Part shown: piece by piece, positions 37,834-45,489 of the stretch
Numbering within the stretch: the first letter of the stretch is position 1
How the letters are laid out: every line of letters starts with the position of its first letter
Source: Roseibacillus ishigakijimensis
GTDB taxonomy: Bacteria > Verrucomicrobiota > Verrucomicrobiia > Verrucomicrobiales > Akkermansiaceae
Reading direction: 5' to 3'
NCBI RefSeq assembly: GCF_016595415.1
Contig: NZ_JAENIO010000035.1
Span: forward strand, 1-45,489
DNA length: 45,489 nt
Notes under the pieces: generated by a model
What the model was told of the DNA's origin: nothing
The model's input: only the letters and a program-made list of their open reading frames with translations
The model's database searches: none
Program-made: the position numbers and the translations under genes

Positions 37834-38352
37834 TCAACGGGCTTTGGAGGAGGGATTGGGGTTGACGGGAATGAGGTCGCGCTGCAGCGGATCGCGTTTG
37901 GCGCGTTGGGAGAGATTCTGAATCTCGGCGATGAATTCGCCGACATCGTCGAATTCGCGGTAGACCGAGACATAGCGCACGTAGGCGACCGGGTCGATTT
38001 GGTGCAGTTTGTCCATCACTTTGGCCCCGATCACTTCCGAGGGAATTTCGGCGAGATGATCGTGGTGCAATTCGGTGAGGATTTCCTCCACCGCCCGGTC
38101 GATGCGGTTGAGTGGGACGGGCCGCTTTTCGCAGGCTTTGGTCAAGCCGCGGGTCAATTTTTCCCGATTGAGAGGTTGGCGGGTGCCATCTTTCTTCACC
38201 ACTTGGAGCTCGGTGCGCTCGATCGTTTCGTAAGTGGTGTAGCGATACTCGCACTCCAAGCACATGCGCCGTCGACGGATCGAGGTGCCATCCTTCGACA
38301 TCCGGGAGTCGAGGACTTTGTCTTTGAGAGAACCACATTGAACACATCGCAT
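37834..38352 (-). CDS. nrdR: Ribonucleotide reductase regulator NrdR
   Basis: A 172-residue repressor of ribonucleotide reductase genes. The N-terminal zinc ribbon (MRCVQCGS ... CLECEYRYTTYETIE) is followed by an ATP-cone (VVKKDGTRQPLNREKL to VRYVSVYREFDD). Length is near normal (about 150-180). Responds to ATP/dATP. The next gene downstream is translationally close (one base). Confidence 0.96.
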   Translation of the reverse strand: MRCVQCGSLKDKVLDSRMSKDGTSIRRRRMCLECEYRYTTYETIERTELQVVKKDGTRQPLNREKLTRGLTKACEKRPVPLNRIDRAVEEILTELHHDHLAEIPSEVIGAKVMDKLHQIDPVAYVRYVSVYREFDDVGEFIAEIQNLSQRAKRDPLQRDLIPVNPNPSSKAR

Positions 38353-38510
38353 GGCTGGGCCTCCGAGGAGGCAAGAGCGAGTCTTGATACCTGGGCGGAA
38401 GGCGAAAGGGAAAATCGTGCTATAATGACGTTATGACTCAACGGCTCTCTTTTTTTAAACTTTTCCGCTAGGGAAATCCTGCCGTTCCACTCATTTGGCG
38501 CTCTTGGCAC

Positions 38511-38547
38511 AAAAAAACCCCCGTTCCCATTGCTGAGAATCGAGGGT
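38511..38547 (-). terminator. Intrinsic terminator downstream of the polyprenyl synthase gene
   Basis: On the minus strand ACCCTCG and CGGGGGT pair (one T-G), with inner TTCTC/GGGAA and a 6-base loop, then seven T. It lies 35 bases after the minus-strand stop at 38582. Confidence 0.8.
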
Positions 38548-38581
38548 TCCAAATAGTTAAGAGAACTAAAGCAAATCGCGT

Positions 38582-39589
38582 TCAGCGCAGTTTTTGGAGG
38601 AGATCGAGGAGGTAATCCGCGAGGGTGAAGAGGGCGGCCCGATACTGGTTATCGGGGAGGAAGTGCAGGGGATCGCGAGCGTCGCCGAGGAGCTTGATGG
38701 CGGTCTCGATGGAGTAATCGATGGCTCCTTCGTAGTCGGCAATGCCGGAAAGGATGCTCAGGTCGAGGGGCTCCTGATTGATGATGCGTTGTTGCAACTT
38801 CTCCCGCTGGGCCGGATTGGCTTTTTCTAGCAAACGGAGAATGGGCAGGGTGAGTTTGCCTTTTTCCAAGTCGGTGCGGAGGGTTTTTCCGAACTCTTCC
38901 TCTTCGCCCACCAAGTCCAGGCAATCGTCGTAGAGCTGATAGGCCGTGCCGAGCTTGAGGCCGAATTGATAGAGGTCTTCCTGGGTCTCCTTGTCCGCTC
39001 CGCTGAGGTAGGCGGAGAGACCGGTGGCAGCGGCAAAGAGTGCGCCCGTTTTCATTTCCAGCAGGCGGAAATACTCTTGTCGCGACATGGTGAGGTCGAA
39101 GCGTCGCTGGGTCTGGAGAATCTCGCCCTGGCACACTTCGCGGGCGGCTTTGGCGATCTCGCGGCTCAGATGCAGGTCATCGAACTCGGTGCTCATCATG
39201 AGGGCGTGCGAGAAGAGGGCGTCCCCGAGAAGAACGGCCAAGCCATCACCCCACTTGGCATTGGGGGTGGCCAGCTTGCGCCGGATGTCGGCCCCGTCGA
39301 TGATGTCGTCATGCACCAAGCTGGCCACGTGAATGAGCTCCAGGATACTGCCGAGCTTGCGATGGTCGTCGGTGACCGGGCCGAGGGCGCCGCCAGTGAG
39401 CACGGCGAGGGCCGGTCGCAAGCGCTTGCCCGAGGCATTACAAACATAGTCCACATAGGGCGCGACCCCGGGGTCGAAGGCTTTGACCTGCTCGTTCAGA
39501 AGGGACTCCACTTTTTTCAAGTGAGGGCGAACGAGGTCAAAGGGAGCCAAGAGATTGGCGCGGCCGGGGAGTTGTAATTTTCGGTTCAT
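38582..39589 (-). CDS. Polyprenyl diphosphate synthase (long-chain)
   Basis: A 335-residue trans-prenyltransferase. The first Asp-rich motif is LVHDDIIDGADIRR and the second is YQLYDDCLDLVG, with GKRLRP and DLEKGKLTLPI as family landmarks. Such enzymes build the octa- or nonaprenyl tail of menaquinone or ubiquinone. A regulatory half-site shared with the ACIII operon lies upstream. Chain length cannot be settled here. Confidence 0.92.
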   Translation of the reverse strand: MNRKLQLPGRANLLAPFDLVRPHLKKVESLLNEQVKAFDPGVAPYVDYVCNASGKRLRPALAVLTGGALGPVTDDHRKLGSILELIHVASLVHDDIIDGADIRRKLATPNAKWGDGLAVLLGDALFSHALMMSTEFDDLHLSREIAKAAREVCQGEILQTQRRFDLTMSRQEYFRLLEMKTGALFAAATGLSAYLSGADKETQEDLYQFGLKLGTAYQLYDDCLDLVGEEEEFGKTLRTDLEKGKLTLPILRLLEKANPAQREKLQQRIINQEPLDLSILSGIADYEGAIDYSIETAIKLLGDARDPLHFLPDNQYRAALFTLADYLLDLLQKLR

Positions 39590-39616
39590 ATTGAAAGTTC
39601 CGGATGGCTTAAGAAG

Positions 39617-39633
39617 AACTTTTCACAAAGTTG
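39617..39633. promoter_or_regulatory. Half-site shared with the actA operator
   Basis: TTTTCACAAAGTTG at 39620-39633 is identical over 14 bases to 11939-11952 in the actA operator. It also forms a short dyad AACTTT-TCAC-AAAGTT. It lies about 30 bases upstream of the polyprenyl synthase start (minus strand). Possible common regulator of quinone and respiratory genes. Confidence 0.4.
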
Positions 39634-39689
39634 TCACCTAAGCAAACGTTTTTTCAGAAATTAGTGAAAGTAGAGAGAGGCGGGAGAGC

Positions 39690-40031
39690 TTAGGAAGGGG
39701 ATTCGGTCTTGTTGAGAGGTCCTCCAATAATGATGAGGATGAGGCCGGTAAGAAGCAGGGTGCGAATGAGCCAGGAGGGGTGTGTGGGAGTGGCGTGCGT
39801 GCGGGCTTCGATAATTTTGAGGTGGAGGGAAATGCGTTCTTTTTCGGGAAGCTTTGAGCTGGTGGGATTGAGGAGGTAGGTGTCGAGGATGGGGTCGACG
39901 ACTTTGCGATAAGTGGCTTCTCGTCCCCGGTTGTGGTAGGTGGAGTTCAGCCCGGCAGTGAGGAGGGCGATACCCAGAATCATGGGCAGGGTCTTAATTA
40001 GGCGGAGAAGCCGAGTTTTTTTGGGAGTCAT
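39690..40031 (-). CDS. Small two-TM protein downstream of gpsA
   Basis: A 113-residue protein with a basic N-terminus, a membrane segment (about 12-30), a soluble loop (31-84) and a second membrane segment (about 85-102). No family recognised. It lies 12 bases after the gpsA stop and is probably cotranscribed with plsY and gpsA. Confidence 0.65.
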   Translation of the reverse strand: MTPKKTRLLRLIKTLPMILGIALLTAGLNSTYHNRGREATYRKVVDPILDTYLLNPTSSKLPEKERISLHLKIIEARTHATPTHPSWLIRTLLLTGLILIIIGGPLNKTESPS

Positions 40032-40043
40032 GGCAAGGACGCA

Positions 40044-41036
40044 TCAATCGGCTTCCGCACGATGGTCGCGGGTGAGGAGTTGGTGGAGCACGGCAGGGGC
40101 AGGTTGATTTTGATAGAGAATGGCGTGCATGGCATCGACGAGGGGGGTGCGGGCGTCGATTTTCCGGGAAGTCTCGTAGATGGAGAGGGTGTTGGGGACG
40201 CCTTCCGCGACCATACCGAGGCGTTTCTCGGCCTCTTCGGCGGTGTCTCCGGCAGCGAGGGCGAGGCCGACCTGGTGATTCCGCGAGTGGGTGGAGAAGC
40301 AGGTGGCGATGAGATCGCCCACGCCAGAAAGCCCAGCGAAGGTCTCCGCTTGTCCGCCCAAGGCCATTCCCAGCCGGGTCATTTCCGCCAGCGAGCGGGT
40401 GGCGAGAGCGGCGAGGGCGTTGTCGCCGAGCTTGAGACCGGTGGCAATGCCGGCGGCGAGAGCGTAGACATTCTTGATGGCGCCACCGAGTTCGATCCCG
40501 GCAATATCGGTGGAGGTGTAGGCGCGGAAGGTGTCGGTGGAGAACTGGTCTTGCAAGCGGATGGCGAGCTCTTCCTCGGCCGCACCGATGACCGCGCAGG
40601 CGGGAAGACCACGGGCGATTTCCTCCGCATGATTAGGGCCGGAGAGCACCGCGATGGCGTGCCCGGGATAGATTTCGCTCAGGATTTGCGACATGCGCAG
40701 GCCGCTCCCGCGCTCGATGCCCTTGGCGCAGGTGAGGAGGACGGCTTGCGGGGGCATCAGGTCGCGCAGCTTCTGCGCGGTTTCCCGGTAGCCGGAGGTG
40801 GGGATGACGAAGAGGACGAGCTCGGCCCCGGCCAGGGCTTCCGCCGGCTGGGCGCTGGCGGTGACGGGCTCTGGCAGGCCCACCCCAGGGAGATAGCGCT
40901 CGTTGGCGCGGGTCGCTCCCATGGTTTCGGCATGCTCAGGGTCGCGGGTCAGGAGGGTGACTTGATGGCCGTTGGAGGCGGCGAGGATGCCGAGGGCGGT
41001 GCCCCAGGAACCCGCGCCGATGATGGTGGTTTTCAT
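40044..41036 (-). CDS. gpsA: Glycerol-3-phosphate dehydrogenase (NAD(P)+)
   Basis: A 330-residue enzyme making sn-glycerol-3-phosphate from dihydroxyacetone phosphate for phospholipids. The Rossmann motif IIGAGSWGTALG is at the start. CAKGIERGSG, SGPNHAEEIARG, the catalytic lysine segment GGAIKNVYALAAGIATGLKLGDN and SGVGDLIATC are present. It is 27 bases downstream of plsY. Confidence 0.96.
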   Translation of the reverse strand: MKTTIIGAGSWGTALGILAASNGHQVTLLTRDPEHAETMGATRANERYLPGVGLPEPVTASAQPAEALAGAELVLFVIPTSGYRETAQKLRDLMPPQAVLLTCAKGIERGSGLRMSQILSEIYPGHAIAVLSGPNHAEEIARGLPACAVIGAAEEELAIRLQDQFSTDTFRAYTSTDIAGIELGGAIKNVYALAAGIATGLKLGDNALAALATRSLAEMTRLGMALGGQAETFAGLSGVGDLIATCFSTHSRNHQVGLALAAGDTAEEAEKRLGMVAEGVPNTLSIYETSRKIDARTPLVDAMHAILYQNQPAPAVLHQLLTRDHRAEAD

Positions 41037-41063
41037 GTCGGAAAAGGTATTGCCAGGGGGGAT

Positions 41064-41783
41064 TCAGTTCTCAGTGCTCGACTGCTGCTTCTTTTTTCCG
41101 AAGCGGTTTTCGGTGCCGTTGCGGAGGCGTTCGATGTTGGAGCGGTGCTTCCAGATGGCCAGCACGGCCACCACGATGCTGAAGATGAAGAGGGGCTTGT
41201 TCCAAGTGCCATCGGCGATGCGGCCGTGATACCAAGAGCCCCAGAAGGTGAGGAGGGGCAGGCAGGCGGCGGCGGTGATGGAGGCCAGTGAGACGTATCG
41301 ACTGGTGAGGAAGACCGCGAGAAAGATGAGGATGAGCAGGGCTACGGCGGCGGGCATGAGGGCGAGGAGCACTCCGGCAGAGGTGGCGATGCCCTTGCCG
41401 CCCTTGAACTTGAGCCAAGGGGAGTAATTGTGGCCGAGAATGGCAAAGAGGGCGGTGACGATGTGAATCAGTTGCACGAAAAATTGCTCGGAGGCGGGAC
41501 GAACCTGGGCCAAGGAGTCGAGAAAGGCCACGTGGGGCACGGGCTCGCGTCCTACGAATTGAAGCAGGTTAATGGCTGCCACCACGGGCAGGAAGCCCTT
41601 GAGAATGTCGAGAATGAGGCAGACGATGCCGGGGCCTTTTCCCAGCACGCGAAAGACATTGGTGGTGCCGATATTTCCCGAGCCATGCTCGCGGATGTCG
41701 ATTCCTTTGACCAGACGGCCAATGATGAGGCCGAAGGGGGTAGCTGCCACGATGAAGGCAATGAGAGGGAGCGCGAAGGGCAT
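41064..41783 (-). CDS. plsY: Glycerol-3-phosphate acyltransferase PlsY
   Basis: A 239-residue membrane protein that acylates glycerol-3-phosphate with acyl phosphate. The start at 41783 removes an N-terminal stretch overlapping the terminator. Family motifs SGNIGTTNVFRVLGK, LDILKGFLPV, HNYSPWLKFKGGKGIATSAGV are clear, with several TM segments. The gene product supplies the substrate step after gpsA, in an operon in biosynthetic but reversed order. Confidence 0.95.
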   Translation of the reverse strand: MPFALPLIAFIVAATPFGLIIGRLVKGIDIREHGSGNIGTTNVFRVLGKGPGIVCLILDILKGFLPVVAAINLLQFVGREPVPHVAFLDSLAQVRPASEQFFVQLIHIVTALFAILGHNYSPWLKFKGGKGIATSAGVLLALMPAAVALLILIFLAVFLTSRYVSLASITAAACLPLLTFWGSWYHGRIADGTWNKPLFIFSIVVAVLAIWKHRSNIERLRNGTENRFGKKKQQSSTEN

Positions 41784-41813
41784 GGAAGGGAGACTAGTGG
41801 GATTTTTGAGAAA

Positions 41814-41845
41814 GAAAAAGGCGGGTTTCGTCAACCCGCCTTTCT
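41814..41845. terminator. Bidirectional-looking intrinsic terminator
   Basis: GGCGGGTT/AACCCGCC, an 8-bp perfect stem with loop TCGTC, has A5 on the left and T-rich sequence on the right (Ts on each strand). It follows the minus-strand cyclophilin gene (stop at 41870). Confidence 0.85.
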
Positions 41846-41869
41846 CTGGGGTGAATTGTCAGGCCCGGT

Positions 41870-42574
41870 TTACTTGAGCTTGGCGGATTTGATGTAATCC
41901 ATCTCCGGAAAGCTCTTTTTCAAGAGCGCGTTGCCTTGGGCCTGGAACATGCCTTGGTCTGGTCCGCGACCACGAGGCGCACCTTCGCCATAGCCGGAGT
42001 AGATGGACTTCACTACGTCCATGCCCTTGGTCACTTCGCCAAAGGGGGTGAAGCCCATGCCGTCGAGGTTGCCATTGTTGCCGTAGTTGATGAAAAACTG
42101 CACCGAGCGCGAATTGGGAGCGCCGGTCTTGGCAAAGGTGATGCGGCCGGGAGTGTTGGAGACCACCGCTTTACCGTCGTCATTGATGTTGGCATCGCGC
42201 CAGACCTTGTTCACGGCCGGGTCGCCATGGATGCCGAACTGGGCCATGAAGCCCTCGATCACGCGGAAGAAGGCGATGTCCTCGAAGTAGCCAATCTTAA
42301 CCAGATTGTAAAAGCGGTCCGCGCCGAGAGGAGACCACTCGCGGTTGACCTTCACCTCGAACTCACCCTTGGTGGTCTCGAAGACGACCTCGAAGGTCTC
42401 GGGAGCTTTTTCCTTCGCCAGCGAAGGATCTTTCAGCGCGGGATGGGGTTCACCCTCCGCCAGGACCGGGGTCTCGGCGGTGGCAGGAGTGGATTCTTTG
42501 GACTCTTGTTTTTCGTCGGCCTTGATGCAGGAAACCGCCAAAAAGAGGGAGAAGAACGGAATGATCAATTTCAT
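41870..42574 (-). CDS. Cyclophilin-type peptidyl-prolyl isomerase lipoprotein
   Basis: A 234-residue protein. A lipoprotein signal (LFLAVSC, lipid Cys about residue 16) is followed by a linker and a cyclophilin domain (about 55-215) with FEVVFETTKGEFEVKVN, FYNLVKIGYFEDIAFFRVIEGFMAQFG and RSVQFFINYGNN. The catalytic-type Arg and Phe-Met-x-Gln-x-Gly positions are kept (FMAQFGIHGDP). It likely assists protein folding in the periplasm. Confidence 0.9.
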   Translation of the reverse strand: MKLIIPFFSLFLAVSCIKADEKQESKESTPATAETPVLAEGEPHPALKDPSLAKEKAPETFEVVFETTKGEFEVKVNREWSPLGADRFYNLVKIGYFEDIAFFRVIEGFMAQFGIHGDPAVNKVWRDANINDDGKAVVSNTPGRITFAKTGAPNSRSVQFFINYGNNGNLDGMGFTPFGEVTKGMDVVKSIYSGYGEGAPRGRGPDQGMFQAQGNALLKKSFPEMDYIKSAKLK

Positions 42575-42619
42575 GTCGGGCCCAGTGAAAGCGAAAACGG
42601 CAGGGGAGGCAAGCCCGCG

Positions 42620-43765
42620 TCACGGGACTGGCTGGGGCGGGGGAGTGGCTTGGCCCCGGCGAAGTATTTTGACCGCAAAAAAGAGGATGACCCCCGCCCC
42701 CAGCAAGAGTGGTATCGCGATGAGGGGACGAAAGGTGACCCAGGAGAGCGCTATGATGAGGAGCGACAGGCAGCCCGCGAGAAGGGCGGCCACGATGCCG
42801 GTGAGCGCTCCGACGAGATTCCCGAGAAGAGGAATGAGGTCCGCCAGCACGGAGAGAGGCTTGAGCACCAGACCGAGACCGATGGTCATTAGGATGAAAC
42901 CCGTGACCCGCAGTCCCCAGCGGAGTCCAGCCGCCTTTTTTTCCTCCTGCTGCACCATCTCCTCCGCACCCAAGGTGCCTTCACTCAGCAAAAAGCGCGT
43001 CTTGCCGTTTTTCGCGCGGAAGGGCACGAAGCTCCCGCCCTCTTGCACGGCCATCACCGAGACCGGTCCCGGGCGCGTCAGTGTAAAGCTCACCCGCTCG
43101 TCTCCGATGGCCGGGGCCTCCGGATCGCCGGTGTAGAAGGCACCCTCGTGCAAGCGGGCCGACTCGTCGGCCAAGCTGGTCGGGATTTCGGCCAGGGCAT
43201 AGGGCTCCTCGCTGGCGATTTTGGCAATCAACGCGGGCGGCAGACGAAAGGCTCCCACCGTTACCGTCTCGGCCTGCGCCGCGCCCGAGCGGAACCGGGC
43301 CGGGCCGGGATTCTCGTGGCCCGGCTGCACAAACTCGCTGGAGTCGACCGCTTCTGGCAGCCATTTTTTCTCGTAAACATAGCCTGCCCCGCTCCCCTCG
43401 GTTTCTTCTTCCCCAATGTCGCTGCGGCTCTTCGACCGCTCCGTCCATTGGAAAATTTCTGCCTGCCAACGCAAACGCACCGCCTCCTCGCTGATCCCGA
43501 ACTCCTCATTGGCGACCCGATCCCCGGTCTTTGCTTGGCCAGTGAGGTGCACCAGTTGTCCCTCCTTGCTGGCATCGATGGTCTCGCTGGGGATGGAGAC
43601 CACCTCCCGGCCCAGCTCACTATTGGCCCGCAGGTCGCGCACCGCATTGCGCTCATTGGCCACCAGCATCACCACCGCCACGAGGGCCAGGACCAGCCCC
43701 GCCACGATACCTTTGAAGGACCGGCCTAAGCGACGGAACCATCCCCTTTGCGAAAACAAATTCAT
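42620..43765 (-). CDS. TMEM43-family membrane protein
   Basis: A 381-residue protein. One TM segment (about 20-38) is followed by a large soluble region (40-275) with RLRWQAEIFQWTE and YEKKWLPEAVDSSEF, as in TMEM43/LUMA proteins. Several C-terminal TM segments (about 280-370) end with a Pro-rich tail. Eukaryotic TMEM43 lies in the nuclear envelope/ER; the bacterial function is unknown. Stand-alone gene. Confidence 0.8.
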   Translation of the reverse strand: MNLFSQRGWFRRLGRSFKGIVAGLVLALVAVVMLVANERNAVRDLRANSELGREVVSIPSETIDASKEGQLVHLTGQAKTGDRVANEEFGISEEAVRLRWQAEIFQWTERSKSRSDIGEEETEGSGAGYVYEKKWLPEAVDSSEFVQPGHENPGPARFRSGAAQAETVTVGAFRLPPALIAKIASEEPYALAEIPTSLADESARLHEGAFYTGDPEAPAIGDERVSFTLTRPGPVSVMAVQEGGSFVPFRAKNGKTRFLLSEGTLGAEEMVQQEEKKAAGLRWGLRVTGFILMTIGLGLVLKPLSVLADLIPLLGNLVGALTGIVAALLAGCLSLLIIALSWVTFRPLIAIPLLLGAGVILFFAVKILRRGQATPPPQPVP

Positions 43766-43797
43766 GGCCCGAGCCTAGGGGAATGCAGGAAAAAACT

Positions 43798-43831
43798 CGA
43801 TGCCTTTCTTCCCCCGATGCCTTTCTTCCCC
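43798..43831. repeat. Tandem 17-bp repeat, two copies
   Basis: CGATGCCTTTCTTCCCC occurs twice head to tail without mismatch, between two minus-strand genes. A partial CCCCGATGCG follows. No function is apparent. Confidence 0.85.
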
Positions 43832-43854
43832 GCCTCCCCGATGCGACCTTCTGG

Positions 43855-44343
43855 TCAGAAGAGATGTTGAATGACTGTGAACGCTCCAATCACCGCGAGA
43901 ACCATTATCACCAAGGCTGCTAGAAGACATCCGGACAACCAGAGCCAGCCGAGATTGTCTGACTTCATGGCCCGTTCCAAATTCTCCGGCGCTCCCAGTT
44001 CACTAAGCCGCCTTCTAGCAAAAGAGGGAAAATCACTGAGAGATTGAGCGTGGAATTTCGGACCTGCAGCAAGCAAGGCCTTGAAATTCTCACCCCCATG
44101 CCGCTCCAGAAATAGGTCGATTGCCTCGCGCTCAACGGTGTTCGGATTGTCGACAGAGTAGAAAAGGTAGCGTCCTGCCTGAAGCTCATCGCCCATGGAA
44201 AGAAGGATTTCACCGTAGAACCGATACAGCTTTGGAGAATACCCGTAGTTGCCGAGACTGGAGTGAACGATTTCTTTCGCCCTCCTGTGATTACCCGCAG
44301 CAAGCTCTGCACGCGCTTTTCCAATGGTGGCTTCTACAGGCAT
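43855..44343 (-). CDS. TPR-like protein with C-terminal membrane anchor, DUF6584-like
   Basis: A 162-residue protein. Residues 5-60 look like a short helical repeat (ARAELAAGNHRRAKEIVHSSLG; LYRFYGEILLSMGDELQAGRYLFYS), close to what I recall of DUF6584. The membership is unverified. A middle helical part follows, and a membrane segment (about 132-157, LWLSGCLLAALVIMVLAVIG) near the C-terminus. Function unknown. Minus strand, isolated. Confidence 0.65.
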   Translation of the reverse strand: MPVEATIGKARAELAAGNHRRAKEIVHSSLGNYGYSPKLYRFYGEILLSMGDELQAGRYLFYSVDNPNTVEREAIDLFLERHGGENFKALLAAGPKFHAQSLSDFPSFARRRLSELGAPENLERAMKSDNLGWLWLSGCLLAALVIMVLAVIGAFTVIQHLF

Positions 44344-44727
44344 TTCTCGAGTTGGATTTCTTGGGGGCGGTGATCGTCCCGACCAGTTCTATTTGAAAGG
44401 AGCGGGCTTGCAGTCACTGAGCTTACGAAACCTGTCAAGGAGCTCCGCCGAAGGAGTCGCGGTAGGGAGGCCTCGCCGAGGCCTCCGCGAATCGCTGTGA
44501 GGAGTTCACCAAAGCCTCCAAGAACCACAAAAAACATGGGAGACTGGCCCAAAGGAACTCGGAGCGTGTGGAGGTAGTCGACGCTGGCTTTTCGACCAAG
44601 GGGCTCCGGATGCAATGCCCGGTCGCCCAACGGAGTGAAGCGACCTCATCTTTGTGCGAAGCGAAAAGCGCATGGCCGCAGCGAAGCACAAGCAAAGCCG
44701 CATGTCCGGTGGTGTGGGGGGTGATGG
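44344..44727. repeat. Structured intergenic region with nested inverted repeats
   Basis: This 384-base stretch has no convincing gene. It contains a perfect GGAGGCCTCG/CGAGGCCTCC hairpin with a single-base centre (44466-44486) nested within TCGCG/CGCGA (44457-44490). To its right are GGTCGC/GCGACC (minus strand), TTGTGC/GCACAA and an outer CCGGATGC/GCATGTCCGG pairing (44616-44710). It could be a mobile palindromic element (REP-like) or a structured RNA. Not identified. Confidence 0.55.
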
Positions 44728-45120
44728 TTAGAACCCATCACCTACCCGATTCGCGTTGGTTTTGTCTCCAGCGTCCACTACTCCGGATGCAGCTGCATCA
44801 ATGAAAGCCAGAGTCGGAGAAACGTTGGAAAGCATCGCGATCACACCAAAGACAGTCACGGCTAAAAGCTTCCTATCCTTGGTTGTGAGAATAATCAGCG
44901 AAACAACGCAGGCCACCAAAGCCGGCAAGGATGCGATCCAAATGCAAAACCAGAGCCATCCGATCGGCTGGACGGCATCCAAGTAGGGTAGTGCCAAGGT
45001 AAATACTCCTGTCAGAATTGCTGCGCATCCGCCGAGAAAACACGGGAATCTTCCTCGCGACATCGATGCAATCATAAAGACGCCCGCAATCACTGAAACC
45101 GCTGCGAAGAATGTCGTCAT
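44728..45120 (-). CDS. Small four-TM hypothetical protein
   Basis: A 130-residue protein with about four membrane segments (4-22, 27-46, 51-75, 83-106) and a short hydrophilic C-terminus. I do not recognise it. It is isolated, minus strand, with structured DNA on both sides. The stop codon (TAA, minus) falls at the edge of the structured element. Confidence 0.55.
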   Translation of the reverse strand: MTTFFAAVSVIAGVFMIASMSRGRFPCFLGGCAAILTGVFTLALPYLDAVQPIGWLWFCIWIASLPALVACVVSLIILTTKDRKLLAVTVFGVIAMLSNVSPTLAFIDAAASGVVDAGDKTNANRVGDGF

Positions 45121-45489
45121 TTTTTGAGGCGAACGTTTCAGTACACCAAATCCGACCGACTCAGCACGCTTTCACTCCTTCTACCACGTCCCCTCCTCCA
45201 GTCAATCTCCGACTCGGCAGTTCGGTCGGATTTGCGGTGCTGCGCCTTCCATGAGAAGGCAGTCAAGGGTAATTTGAAGTTCACTTCAAGATTTTTTCAT
45301 TTTCTGAGACTTGTGATGATGGTGAGTGTGGAAAGTCAGGACGATGCCCGAGGGGTTGAAAAAGGAAGGCGGGGCTCCCCCAGGGGGACGGGAGGGGGGA
45401 AGCCCCCGGCGGGGGTTGGGGGGCGAAAAACCAAATGTGGTCAAGCTGACTCAGCTTGGCGGGGTGCGGGGTGGCAACCCCGGGCTGAT
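45121..45489. other. Non-coding tail of the window with inverted repeat and G-rich tracts
   Basis: No gene is supported. A perfect 13-bp inverted repeat CAAATCCGACCGA (45147-45159) / TCGGTCGGATTTG (45222-45234) encloses 62 bases. Further right are the hairpin AAGCTGA-C-TCAGCTT, the hairpin CGGGGT-GGCA-ACCCCG, and runs of five or six G (45370-45425) that could form unusual DNA structures. The window ends inside this stretch. Confidence 0.5.

Noticed and set aside
44616-44733. A true integron attC site
   Set aside because: GCCCAAC/GTTGGGC fits one end, but the paired TTCTAAC end has mismatches and the spacers are very unequal (about 26 versus 8 bases). No integrase gene is in the window.

Overview
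The window looks like a chromosomal segment of an aerobic, GC-rich Gram-negative bacterium of the Verrucomicrobiota (probably Verrucomicrobiales). This placement is inference from content: an Alternative Complex III operon with a long fused ActB, an SHD1-like domain in front of a hydrolase, many lipoproteins and outer-membrane systems. No rRNA or other marker is present to prove it. No insertion sequence, prophage or CRISPR array was seen.

Layout. 1-4173: iron-uptake operon (TonB-dependent siderophore receptor, small membrane protein, PepSY reductase-like protein). 4097-10699: a TetR-type repressor divergent from an RND efflux operon (outer-membrane factor, adaptor, pump), with a clear palindromic operator between them. 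10798-11790: secreted SHD1/hydrolase-like protein. 11812-28856: one 17-kb respiratory operon, ending in an intrinsic terminator. It encodes Alternative Complex III (actABCDEF), a CcoN/CcoO/CcoP-like trio, an aa3-type cytochrome c oxidase (coxA, coxC, coxD, coxB) and three small membrane proteins. 28861-32721: radC, tRNA-Phe, a lipoprotein with a degenerate trypsin-like domain, and a solitary DNA methyltransferase. 32818-36698: pyruvate carboxylase and a HIT protein. 36879-38352: small HTH protein, ATP-cone-like protein, nrdR. 38582-41783: polyprenyl diphosphate synthase, a small membrane protein, gpsA, plsY. 41870-43765: cyclophilin lipoprotein and a TMEM43-like protein. 43855-45489: two small hypothetical membrane proteins among strongly structured non-coding DNA.

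The most unusual part is the respiratory operon. The CcoN-like protein has the fold signatures of a cbb3 oxidase subunit I, but the CuB and high-spin heme histidines are replaced and only the TM2 histidine remains. Its CcoO-like partner keeps the CXXCH heme site but has Cys where the axial Met is expected. Between them the CcoO- and CcoP-like proteins still carry two c-type hemes. The true oxidase that follows has two oddities of its own: CoxA has Leu at the K-channel lysine position, and CoxC carries a roughly 390-residue hydrophilic insertion in a loop predicted to be periplasmic. My reading is that the catalytically dead cbb3-like trio serves as a structural and electron-wiring module joining Alternative Complex III to the aa3 oxidase. 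This is inference. Two perfect TGTGA-N6-TCACA dyads lie just upstream of actA, and a 14-base piece of them recurs upstream of the polyprenyl diphosphate synthase gene, which suggests CRP/FNR-family control of respiration.
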